The translations under genes and the position numbers were made by a program. Below, in pieces: positions 56,132 through 63,596 of a DNA stretch of 64,000 bases. The first letter of the stretch is position 1. Each line of letters opens with the position of its first letter. Source of the stretch: Clostridium sp. 1001271st1 H5 (GTDB lineage: Bacteria > Bacillota > Clostridia > Lachnospirales > Lachnospiraceae); contig NZ_SPHO01000006.1 in the NCBI RefSeq assembly GCF_005845215.1, forward strand, positions 62,001 to 126,000, given 5' to 3'. The notes under the pieces were generated by a model. The model was not told the DNA's origin. It did not search any database and was given only the letters and a program-made list of their open reading frames with translations.

Positions 56132-56953
56132 TCATTCATCCTCTAATTCATGGGTATTTTTCCTCAGCCAGGAAACGATGTCGTCAATGGCTTTATCCGG
56201 GTCGCAGTAATATCTGCGGTCACAGATTTCAAACGAAACCGTTCCGCCGTACCCTCTTCCCTTTATAGCATCATAGTATTCCTTCATGGGAAAATCCCCG
56301 TGGCCGGGAACCGTATGCCCCCTGTCATTAAAATGTATGTGCCAAAGCCGCTCTCCCAGATGGTCAAAATAATCATCCACGGTTTCCCCTGCATATGTCA
56401 TCTGGTCCGTATCCAGCATGCCTGTAATCCAGGGAGAACCTATTTCATCCAGCATCTCCGCCACGTCCCTGCTTGTAATCAGTACATTGGTGGTAGTTAC
56501 CTTTAATTCTTCCAGAAGAAGCCGTACCTGCTTCCTCCGGCAGTACGAATCCAGCTGCTCCAGTGACTCCCGGCAGTATTTCCACGCCTCATCCCTTGGC
56601 TGGTCAAAATAGCCAAAACCGGTGCTGATTTGGACGTTAGGGCATCCCAGAAACTCCGCGGTATCAATTGCCCTCTGGTAATAGCGGATGCTGGACTGCC
56701 TTGTGACTGTATCCTGGGTACAGAAATTCACGGGATAGGTGCAGTTTTCAGGCGTCATGGCCATTACCTTCAGATGTCTCCGCCTGATATCCCGGTCCAG
56801 TTCAATCAGCCGGTCCAGGGGGTAATCAAAGATGTTAAGCTGGGGTGCAGAGCAGTAAAGGTCAATGCTGTCAAAGGGTGAGCGCTCCACTTTGTCCAGA
56901 AACTTTTTGATGGGATAGCGTAAATAATGGTAATTCATTGGGGCAAATTTCAT
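56132..56953 (-). CDS. Sugar phosphate isomerase/epimerase, FrlC-like (copy 1)
   Basis: 273 residues, xylose-isomerase-like TIM barrel. SPFDSIDLYCSAPQLNIFDYP, VQISTGFGYFDQPRDEAW, LDTDQMTYAGETVDDYFDHLGERLWHIHFND and SFEICDRRYYC show the metal site of this family. It is a paralogue of the protein encoded at 58820-59650; FrlC epimerises psicoselysine and fructoselysine. AAGGAGG precedes the ATG. It lies just after a terminator hairpin, so its expression depends on read-through. Confidence 0.83.
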   Translation of the reverse strand: MKFAPMNYHYLRYPIKKFLDKVERSPFDSIDLYCSAPQLNIFDYPLDRLIELDRDIRRRHLKVMAMTPENCTYPVNFCTQDTVTRQSSIRYYQRAIDTAEFLGCPNVQISTGFGYFDQPRDEAWKYCRESLEQLDSYCRRKQVRLLLEELKVTTTNVLITSRDVAEMLDEIGSPWITGMLDTDQMTYAGETVDDYFDHLGERLWHIHFNDRGHTVPGHGDFPMKEYYDAIKGRGYGGTVSFEICDRRYYCDPDKAIDDIVSWLRKNTHELEDE

Positions 56954-56993
56954 ATGATATAGCCTCCTTTCATATCACAAACCGCATTTTCGC

Positions 56994-57051
56994 AAAACTG
57001 CAGCCCGGGAACCTGTCACAAGGCGAATCACGGTTCCAGGCTGCAGTTTTT
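56994..57051 (-). terminator. Strong hairpin between transporter and downstream catabolic genes
   Basis: AAAACTGCAGCC and GGAACC arms pair with GGTTCC and GGCTGCAGTTTT, with T-runs on both sides. It begins 28 bases after the transporter stop. There is no room for a promoter before the next gene, so it is likely a partial terminator that lowers expression of the distal genes. Confidence 0.8.
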
Positions 57052-57078
57052 AGCTGTCCCGGCAGCTGCCGGTCCGTA

Positions 57079-58401
57079 TTAAAAGATGATGCTTCCAAGG
57101 AGCAGGGCCGCTGCCACGGATACCACCGTACACACAAGTCCCGGTACCATGTAGCTGTGATTCAGGACAAATTTTCCAATCTTTGTGGTTCCTGCTGAAT
57201 CAAAGGCAATGGCCGCAACACACTGGCCTGATGCGGGAATGAAATAGTTGGATGAGCAGGCAATCCATCCAGCCACTATGATGTTGGCCGGAAGTCCTAA
57301 TGCAATACCGATAGGCACCATAATCATGGTCGTGGAGGACTGGCTGGTGGTAATTGCGCCTACTATGAATACAGCTATAATATAAATCCATGGATACTGG
57401 TTGGTCAGGGCAGACATATTGTCAGTGATAAAGGATGACTGGTCTCCGATAAAGGTATTCACCAGCCAGCACAGTCCAAATGCCAGCACCACTGCAAACA
57501 TACCTGTACGGAACACCGGCTGGTCCAGCACCTTGTCGCTGTCAAGCTTTGTGATAAGCACCATGGCTGCTGCTGCCACCAGCATGAAGATTTCGATAAC
57601 CGTTGTCAGCGGCAGCTTATTTCCGTCAGCAAGCGTTGGCACAAGGGGCTTCACCGCGCCCAGCAAAACAATGCCGGCCATGGCAATCAGGAAAATCGCC
57701 ACAGAAATCTTTGCTTCCTTAGTTGCAGGTCTTTCCTTTTTCTCTGTCTTTGTATAATCCTCAATCTGGCCTGCTGCAACACGTGCCTGGAATTCCGGAT
57801 CATCTGCCAGTTCCTTGCCCTTTTTGATGACTGCAAGAGCGCAGACCACGGTACCAATCAGGGTTGCGGGGATGCAGACAAGGAGAAGGGTGAATATATT
57901 CACAGAGCCATAGCCTGCGGCCTCGGCCATAAAAGCAAGGACAGCCACGGTAGCCGCTGAAATCGGGCACGCAGTAATGGCCTGCTGGGATGAAACAATG
58001 GACGCTGAAATGGGCCGTTCAGGCCGGACGCCTGTCTCAATGGCAATCTCGTTGATAACCGGAAGAAGGCTGTAAACAATGTGTCCTGTACCGCACATAA
58101 ATGTAAAAACATAAGCCACAACCGGAGCCAATACGGTAATCATCCTGGGGTTCCTGCGAAGTATCTTCTCTGCAATCTTAACAAGATAGTCCAGTCCGCC
58201 GCATGCCTGCATGGTGGCCGCCGCGCAGATTACTGCAATCATAATCAGAATAACGGTAATCGGCGGGTCGGAAGGTGCTACATGCAGTATAAATGTCATA
58301 ATGAACATTCCTATTCCGCCTGCCATCGCCAGGAATGTACCACCAATTCGTACCCCCAGAAAAATGATAGCCAGAACGATAATCAATTCTATCCAAAACA
58401 T
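57079..58401 (-). CDS. Dcu-family (FraA-like) transporter
   Basis: 440 residues, about 11-12 membrane segments. ELIIVLAIIFLGVRIGGTFL, MQACGGLDYLVKIAEKILRRNPR, GTGHIVYSLLPVINEIA and SSQQAITACPISAATV are DcuA/DcuB family motifs. Dcu proteins swap C4-dicarboxylates, and the fructose-asparagine permease FraA of Salmonella is in the same family. Its place beside a SIS deglycase and FrlD-like kinases favours uptake of an acidic Amadori compound. It has its own promoter and operator; AGGAGG lies before the ATG. Confidence 0.85.
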   Translation of the reverse strand: MFWIELIIVLAIIFLGVRIGGTFLAMAGGIGMFIMTFILHVAPSDPPITVILIMIAVICAAATMQACGGLDYLVKIAEKILRRNPRMITVLAPVVAYVFTFMCGTGHIVYSLLPVINEIAIETGVRPERPISASIVSSQQAITACPISAATVAVLAFMAEAAGYGSVNIFTLLLVCIPATLIGTVVCALAVIKKGKELADDPEFQARVAAGQIEDYTKTEKKERPATKEAKISVAIFLIAMAGIVLLGAVKPLVPTLADGNKLPLTTVIEIFMLVAAAAMVLITKLDSDKVLDQPVFRTGMFAVVLAFGLCWLVNTFIGDQSSFITDNMSALTNQYPWIYIIAVFIVGAITTSQSSTTMIMVPIGIALGLPANIIVAGWIACSSNYFIPASGQCVAAIAFDSAGTTKIGKFVLNHSYMVPGLVCTVVSVAAALLLGSIIF

Positions 58402-58819
58402 AAATTATCCTCCTAATCCTTTGTAAAATGTTTCCCCTTCATGGTCAAAGAAATGATTTAATCTTTTGTTTTAAGAATGGTGCGCACATTCTTGGTAATA
58501 CAAAAGCAATTCAGTTATGTATGTCTTTGTATTATTCTGTATTGTTTTGTATCTAATACAATAGTATATTCATTTGATTGTTTTGTCAATTAGTATTTGG
58601 TACTTTGTATATAACGTATAGTTATCGTTCTATTTTTTATGCAAATCTCACAAATCAAGGGACCATCAATGTATCATTAGCAAGAATACATTTGAATACC
58701 TATAATTCAGTCAGTTTGCAGCCATTTTCCGGCCGTACTTCCACACGGTCTGCACTTCCATACTCCAGGCATGTACTTCCATATCACGGCTGCGCTTCTG
58801 CACTTTTGCTGTCCATCCG
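58402..58819. other. Regulatory gap upstream of the transporter gene
   Basis: 418 bases between the second epimerase gene and the transporter gene. It holds a promoter, an operator palindrome and an AT-rich leader of about 150 bases. In the remaining sequence (58620-58819) I see no ORF with a ribosome site or other structure. Confidence 0.6.
58547..58589 (-). promoter_or_regulatory. Promoter and operator of the transporter gene
   Basis: On the minus strand TTGACA (58589-58584), 17-base spacer, TACTAT (58566-58561), directly followed by the perfect palindrome TTGTAT-TAG-ATACAA (58561-58547). The palindrome lies at the start site, where a repressor would block transcription; the GntR protein encoded next door is the likely binder. 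Confidence 0.75.
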
Positions 58820-59650
58820 TCATCCTATGCGTTCTGAATACCATGCAAGCGCCCTTTTCATAGCGTCTTCCGGATTCATGACATACCTCCTGTCCAGTAT
58901 CTCCAGGCCCAGATACCCCCTGTAGTCCATGGCCTCCAGGTACTGGAGCGCCTGGTCCAGATACAGGTTCCCGTCTCCCGGAACCAGGTGCCCGCCGGGA
59001 CTGCCATCCACAAAATGTACATGGGCCAGGTTCTCCCTGCCCAGTATTCCGATGAAAGTTTCAAATGTATCTACCCCGGTTGTGGCAATCACATCCGTAT
59101 CTGCAAGGCCTTTGAGGACAGGACTGCCCACGGCGCGCAGCAGACGCAGCAGCTGGCCCGCCTCGTTGCAGATATGGGTTGTGTATTTTGTGAATGGTTC
59201 CAGTGCCAGTGTAACACCTTCCTGCTCCGCTTTCCGGCTGATTTGCAAAAATGCATCTGCAGTCCATTTAAATGCTTCCTCCGCATCCACATCCAGATAG
59301 GCGAAGCCTGTGGACACCACCATACAGCTGCATTCCAGACATACGGCTGCTTCTATATGCTTTATAAAAAAATCCACGGTTCTGTCCCGGTATCTCTTAT
59401 CCGGATGTGAGACACTGACGGCATAAACGCATTGCTCCGGCGTAAAGCATGCTGTATTCAGGTGATGCTTCTTAATGGACCTGTTTAATTCACGCAGACG
59501 TCCGGCATCAAAATCCTCCAGATGCAGATGGGGCCCGGAAGCCCACAGTTCAATTGACTGGTATCCCAGACGTTCTGCAGAATCCAGAAAATAATCCAGC
59601 GTATAACGTTTGTAATGGTAATTTGCTGCGCAGAGCTGAGAAAGTTCCAT
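58820..59650 (-). CDS. Sugar phosphate isomerase/epimerase, FrlC-like (copy 2)
   Basis: 276 residues. ERLGYQSIELWASGPHLHLEDF, CFTPEQCVYAVSVSHPDK, VSTGFAYLD, LALEPFTKYTTHICNEA, LADTDVIATTGVDTFE, HVHFVDGSPGGHLVPGDGN and GLEILDRRYVMNPE are close in style to FrlC, the fructoselysine epimerase, with the metal-binding Glu, Asp and His positions present. Paralogue of the 56132-56953 protein. AAGGAGG precedes the ATG, just after a terminator-like hairpin. Confidence 0.86.
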   Translation of the reverse strand: MELSQLCAANYHYKRYTLDYFLDSAERLGYQSIELWASGPHLHLEDFDAGRLRELNRSIKKHHLNTACFTPEQCVYAVSVSHPDKRYRDRTVDFFIKHIEAAVCLECSCMVVSTGFAYLDVDAEEAFKWTADAFLQISRKAEQEGVTLALEPFTKYTTHICNEAGQLLRLLRAVGSPVLKGLADTDVIATTGVDTFETFIGILGRENLAHVHFVDGSPGGHLVPGDGNLYLDQALQYLEAMDYRGYLGLEILDRRYVMNPEDAMKRALAWYSERIG

Positions 59651-59671
59651 ACGTTTTCCTCCTTGTATAGC

Positions 59672-59698
59672 AAAATACCCCGCAGTACGCTGCGGGGT
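59672..59698 (-). terminator. Terminator-like hairpin between deglycase and epimerase genes
   Basis: ACCCCGCAG pairs with CTGCGGGGT around a 4-base loop, then ATTTTG on the minus strand. It lies 22 bases before the epimerase start, so the epimerase depends on read-through. Confidence 0.75.
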
Positions 59699-59836
59699 TT
59701 AAGCCCCCGCGGACAGGAGCCAGGCCGTGTACGCCTCAGAGCGGGCAGAAAAATGCTCCGGCACGCTGCCTACGCGGGTATATTTTATGGGTCATCAATG
59801 ACAGGGCACCAATGTTGTCATACTTTCTGCCGTGCC

Positions 59837-60847
59837 CTAATACTCCACCTTCCACATGTAGCGGCGTGTCGGAAGCGGATGCTCACGCTTTGCCGCAAGG
59901 GCGTGGTTATAAATCGGGTATACATTATTAAACAGGGAGTGGTTAAAGTAGTCCACCACGGAAGCGTCAATGGTGGAAAGGCCCAGCTCCTTTGCGTCCA
60001 GGACCTCAATCCTTTTCGCATACGTACGAAGGAACTTTAGGGCTCTTTCATCCAGCGGGCGGGTAGAGCCCTCCGAAATCTGAATCATAAACGGACGGTT
60101 TGCATCCGTTATCTCAAACGGACCATGGAAATATTCTCCGGTATGGATGCTGCTGGAATCCAGCCACTGCATTTCCATAAAAATGCAGATACTCTCCATA
60201 TAAGCAGCGCCGTAAGAAGCTCCGCTGCCCATGGTATAGATAACCGGGTCATTTTTATACGTTTCAGCAAACTCCAGGGCTCTCTCAGCTACATGGGCGC
60301 GGGCATTTTTGATGATATTGCTAATCATCCCCAGCCCCTCCTGGAACTTATGGTAGTTCCCGTATCCTTCCGTCTGCGCAACCAGTTCAACCGCCACAAG
60401 CAGGGCGCATAAGGTCTTCTCGCCTGCATAGTCAATGTCACCCTCCAGATGGTCCGGGCTTGCATCAAATGCATAGCGGATAATATAATCGCCAAATTCT
60501 ATGATTTCCGATTCCTCAAGCCATGTCAGCACAATAACTGCGGCTCCTTTTTCCTTACCCAGCTTTGCAGCCTCAATGGTCTCCGGCGTATTACCCTTGT
60601 GACATGCCAGGCAGATAATGGAATTTTCCCCAAAGTCCCTGGGTGTGCTGTGAACAAACTCATTGCTGTTAATCCATGCGGATTTTATGGAGGCACACTC
60701 TTTCTCCATAAATGTCTTTGCCGGATAAAGGGCTCCCAGAGACCCTCCGCATCCCACAAAGTACAGGCTTTTCACTCCGCCCTTTGATTTCTTTGCTTCC
60801 AGAATTTCAGCAATTATATTTTTGATATCCGTGCCAAAGTATGCCAT
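59837..60847 (-). CDS. SIS-domain sugar deglycase, FrlB/FraB-like
   Basis: 336 residues with two SIS domains. VGCGGSLGALYPAKTF and CHKGNTPETIEAAKL form the first phosphosugar site, and MGSGASYGAAYMESICIFME with HTGEYFHGPFE the second; the Glu and His of the last motif match the catalytic residues of FraB/FrlB deglycases. Such enzymes split a 6-phosphofructose-amino acid into glucose 6-phosphate and the free amino acid. First gene of the cluster, divergent from the GntR regulator. AAAGGAG precedes the ATG. Confidence 0.88.
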   Translation of the reverse strand: MAYFGTDIKNIIAEILEAKKSKGGVKSLYFVGCGGSLGALYPAKTFMEKECASIKSAWINSNEFVHSTPRDFGENSIICLACHKGNTPETIEAAKLGKEKGAAVIVLTWLEESEIIEFGDYIIRYAFDASPDHLEGDIDYAGEKTLCALLVAVELVAQTEGYGNYHKFQEGLGMISNIIKNARAHVAERALEFAETYKNDPVIYTMGSGASYGAAYMESICIFMEMQWLDSSSIHTGEYFHGPFEITDANRPFMIQISEGSTRPLDERALKFLRTYAKRIEVLDAKELGLSTIDASVVDYFNHSLFNNVYPIYNHALAAKREHPLPTRRYMWKVEY

Positions 60848-60894
60848 TGTCTTAACTCTCCTTTGCATTTTTGTTTTTAATTGTTTCTATATAA

Positions 60895-60924
60895 ATGATA
60901 ATACAATATGATACTTATTGTCAA
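60895..60924 (-). promoter_or_regulatory. Promoter of the deglycase gene with an operator in the spacer
   Basis: On the minus strand TTGACA (60924-60919), 18-base spacer, TATCAT (60900-60895). ACAATA-N7-TATTGT (60903-60921) fills the spacer, so a bound regulator would block RNA polymerase directly. Confidence 0.72.
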
Positions 60925-60954
60925 TAACAAATTAAATTTTTCGCAAATATATAC

Positions 60955-60973
60955 AATACGGCCAATTTGTATT
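60955..60973. promoter_or_regulatory. Second candidate GntR operator near the gntR gene
   Basis: AATAC-N9-GTATT flanked by ATACAA and TTGTAT, about 50-65 bases before the gntR start and next to a TATAAT-rich stretch. Shares half-sites with the operators at 58547 and 60903; probably used for autoregulation. Confidence 0.5.
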
Positions 60974-61020
60974 ATAATATAATCAAGCATTATAACTTAA
61001 GGGTAACGCGGAGGATGTAT

Positions 61021-61734
61021 ATGGAACTAAATAATACAATTGCCACCCCTCTATATAAACAGTTGGAGGAAAAGCTGCAGAAAGAGATAGAAACAGGTGA
61101 GCGGCCGGCCGGAAGCAGGCTTCCCACGGAGAACGAACTAAGCGAAACATATAATGTAAGCCGTGTCACGGTCAGGAAAGCCCTGGCCGGTTTATCCGAA
61201 TTAGGTTATCTTTACCGCAAATCCGGAAAGGGGACCTTTGTCGCAGAAAAAAAGATTCAGCGCGGCATCACCAATGGCGTCTTAAGCTTCACCGACATGT
61301 GCAGTATGATGAATGCGGTTCCCGGTGCCAAAATCACCAAAATAGCCCTGGAGGACCCAACAGAAAAAGAGATGGAACTGATGTCACTTGACAAGGATGA
61401 AAAGATACTGGTATTGGAACGCATACGGTATGCCGACGGAAAACCGGTCCAGCTGGAACTGAACAAGTTTCCTGAGTCATTTTCCTTTTTGTTCAGCGAA
61501 AATTTAAACGACGGTTCCCTGTATGAGATTCTGAAAAAACATAATATTATTTTAGACCATTCCCAAAAAACACTGGACATCGTGTTTGCCACCTCAAAAG
61601 AAGCCAAAGCCCTGGGAATTTCCAGCGGTTACCCCCTTTTGAGGATTGAAAGTGTGATTCACGATGTGGATAATACGATTACAAACCTCTGCCGCCAGCT
61701 CTGTATTGGAGACAAATTCAAATTCATTATTTAG
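61021..61734 (+). CDS. GntR family (HutC/UTRA type) transcriptional regulator
   Basis: 238 residues. N-terminal GntR winged helix (about 12-70: PLYKQLEEKLQKEIETGERP, SRLPTENELSETYNVSRVTVRKAL, YRKSGKGTFV) and a C-terminal UTRA ligand domain (EKILVLERIRYADGKPVQLE, SLYEILKKHNIILDHSQKTL). UTRA regulators bind sugar phosphates and similar ligands; FrlR and FraR of Amadori operons belong to this group. GGAGG lies 6 bases before the ATG at 61021. Divergent from the deglycase gene. Confidence 0.94.
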   Translation: MELNNTIATPLYKQLEEKLQKEIETGERPAGSRLPTENELSETYNVSRVTVRKALAGLSELGYLYRKSGKGTFVAEKKIQRGITNGVLSFTDMCSMMNAVPGAKITKIALEDPTEKEMELMSLDKDEKILVLERIRYADGKPVQLELNKFPESFSFLFSENLNDGSLYEILKKHNIILDHSQKTLDIVFATSKEAKALGISSGYPLLRIESVIHDVDNTITNLCRQLCIGDKFKFII

Positions 61735-61753
61735 GATGCGGGACATTCAAACG

Positions 61754-61800
61754 ACTCCCCCAGCTGCCGGTGTACAGCAAGCAGCTGGGGGAGTCTCTTT
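61754..61800 (+). terminator. Intrinsic terminator of the gntR gene
   Basis: Perfect 14-base-pair stem ACTCCCCCAGCTGC (61754-61767) with GCAGCTGGGGGAGT (61781-61794), then CTCTTTT. It lies between convergent gntR and SDR genes and can also stop the SDR transcript. Confidence 0.88.
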
Positions 61801-62588
61801 TAGCTCTTCCTTATTTTTTTATTCACAAAATCGTTTGCAAACCGGTAATATACCTTTTTTGGCATATAATCCGCCATGGCCTTCACCAGTTTTCCGGCCT
61901 TGTCAGGTATGCAGATGACACGCCCTGCTTCAAAATCCTTCATGGCCTCATCCACCACATCCTCCGGCTGCCGGAATCCGAACATGCCTTTTCTCGTTTT
62001 ATCCACAGGCATTCCATTATTTTCGTGGAAATCCGTATCCACAAATCCCGGACACACCGCCTGAATCCGGATTCCCGTCCCCATAAGCTCCATGTGGAGC
62101 CCTTCGGTCAGTGTAATCATAAAGCGCTTAGCGGCAGCATAGGTGACATTGCCCGGTACTACCGCAAATGCCCCGTCGGATGAGATATTGATGATACTGC
62201 CTTGATTCCGTTCTTTCATCCCCTTCAGGACATGGTGGGTGATTTCAGCCACAGCTGATGTCTGAAGATAGATAAGGCGCCTCAGCCCCTCCATATCCGT
62301 ATCAATAAATGAGGTTCTGAAGCCAAAGCCGGCGTTGTTCACCAGCACATGAACCTCCCTGCCCTCCAATGATGCAAGCAGCTTTTTCACGCCGTCATCC
62401 CGGGCCAGGTCCACCAGAATCACAATTACCCTGCAGCCATATTTGTCCCTGATTTCCTGCGCCCTCCTTTCAATCACCTCTTTCCTTCTCCCGGTCATGA
62501 TTAAGTCATATCCCTTTCCTGCAAACCACTTTGCATAGGCCAGTCCCAGACCGCTTGTCGCCCCTGTAATCAATGCATACTGTTCCAT
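61800..62588 (-). CDS. Short-chain dehydrogenase/reductase
   Basis: 262 residues. NAD(P) motif TGATSGLG near the N-terminus, NNAG in VHVLVNNAGFG, catalytic Ser in INISSDGAF and YxxxK in VTYAAAKRF. Classical SDR of unknown substrate; the DltE/YqjQ-like C-terminus suggests a cytoplasmic or membrane-near role. GGAGG precedes the ATG at 62588. A perfect palindrome upstream makes it a likely target of the adjoining TetR protein. Confidence 0.92.
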   Translation of the reverse strand: MEQYALITGATSGLGLAYAKWFAGKGYDLIMTGRRKEVIERRAQEIRDKYGCRVIVILVDLARDDGVKKLLASLEGREVHVLVNNAGFGFRTSFIDTDMEGLRRLIYLQTSAVAEITHHVLKGMKERNQGSIINISSDGAFAVVPGNVTYAAAKRFMITLTEGLHMELMGTGIRIQAVCPGFVDTDFHENNGMPVDKTRKGMFGFRQPEDVVDEAMKDFEAGRVICIPDKAGKLVKAMADYMPKKVYYRFANDFVNKKIRKS

Positions 62589-62612
62589 CTTCCTACCTCC
62601 TGACGTCTTTCT

Positions 62613-62629
62613 AATGAACATTGTTCATT
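62613..62629 (-). promoter_or_regulatory. Perfect 17-bp palindrome, candidate TetR operator
   Basis: AATGAACA-T-TGTTCATT, 25 bases before the SDR start and after the TetR terminator. Its position suits repression of the SDR gene. Confidence 0.6.
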
Positions 62630-62637
62630 CGCTTTTT

Positions 62638-62673
62638 AAAAAAAGATTCCCGGACCAGCGGCAGCGGGAATCC
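62638..62673 (-). terminator. Intrinsic terminator of the tetR-type gene
   Basis: GATTCCCG (minus strand) pairs with CGGGAATC around a 12-base loop, followed by seven T. Ends the TetR transcript before the SDR promoter region. Confidence 0.85.
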
Positions 62674-62704
62674 TTCTCTGTACCTACCCATATATTTACC
62701 ATTT

Positions 62705-63295
62705 TCAACTAATTCCAGGGCCCAGGATACGTTTCATAATCATACGGATTCCGGCAGCTTTCTCAGCCGATGACAACGCATCATTCTCCAGCACCGGAAC
62801 CGCGCCAAAGAGCATGTATGACGCGGTAAGCGGAATATTCCCCACCCTTGTAATTCCCATTTCATTCATCTCCTGCAGCTTTTCCTGCATATAAGGCTCT
62901 ATGGTTTCACACAGTTTAACCGACATAAGCATCTGAAGACCGTGATTCTCCTTCTTATGAAAAAAATGATGATACTTTTCCCTGCCATCTGACTGAAGAA
63001 AGAGCTGCTCCATTTTGTCCAGAAAACCATCCAGCGAACCATCCTTCTCTTTCAGCAATTCAATCATTGGCAGCGTAATATCCTTTACGTACTGCTCAAT
63101 TGCAGTGTCATACAGAACCTGCTTTGACTCAAAATACCGGTAGCACAGGCCCGGCACCACATTCATGGCAGCGGCAATGTCCCTCATGGTTGCTGCCTCA
63201 TACCCCTTTTCCATAAAAACCAGCATGGCCGTGTCCAATATTTCCTGTTTGCGGACCTCCGGCTCCTTGGATATCCTGGCTGTCTTGCGTTCCAT
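62705..63295 (-). CDS. TetR family transcriptional regulator
   Basis: 196 residues. N-terminal HTH (about 15-60: RKQEILDTAMLVFMEKGYEAATMRDIAAAMNVVPGLCYRYF) is typical, with a variable helical ligand domain behind it. The start at 63295 has AGAGGTGGG upstream; a GTG at 63307 lies inside that site. It likely represses the SDR gene and itself through TGAACA-containing palindromes at 62613 and near 63434. Confidence 0.92.
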   Translation of the reverse strand: MERKTARISKEPEVRKQEILDTAMLVFMEKGYEAATMRDIAAAMNVVPGLCYRYFESKQVLYDTAIEQYVKDITLPMIELLKEKDGSLDGFLDKMEQLFLQSDGREKYHHFFHKKENHGLQMLMSVKLCETIEPYMQEKLQEMNEMGITRVGNIPLTASYMLFGAVPVLENDALSSAEKAAGIRMIMKRILGPGIS

Positions 63296-63596
63296 CTGTG
63301 AACCCACCTCTTTTCCGGATTTATCCCAGTTCTGTTATTTTCTGATTGTAATTTTGGACTGTATTACTTGACTGTACCTTTTGTTCGCATTCTTTATAAA
63401 ACTATTCCCTCCAGTAATCATAGGATACCACCTCATTGAACAAAAGTCAATGAATTATGTTTATTCATTAAGCCGCATAATTAACTCCATGTGTTAAGCT
63501 GCCAAATTTTATCAACATTTCACACAAAGTTCAAAATTCTGCTCCTGTTCTCCATGTTATAATAGACTCATTCCACTTGATAACAGGAGGATTTCC
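63296..63596. other. Divergent promoter region between tetR-type and response regulator genes
   Basis: 301 bases. On the minus strand TTGACT (63450-63445), 17-base spacer, TATCCT is a possible promoter for the TetR gene, overlapped by the palindrome CATTGA-N7-TCAATG (63434-63452); AATGAAT-N7-ATTCATT follows (63449-63469). A TATAAT box at 63558-63563 probably serves the response regulator gene. Nothing else was seen. Confidence 0.5.
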
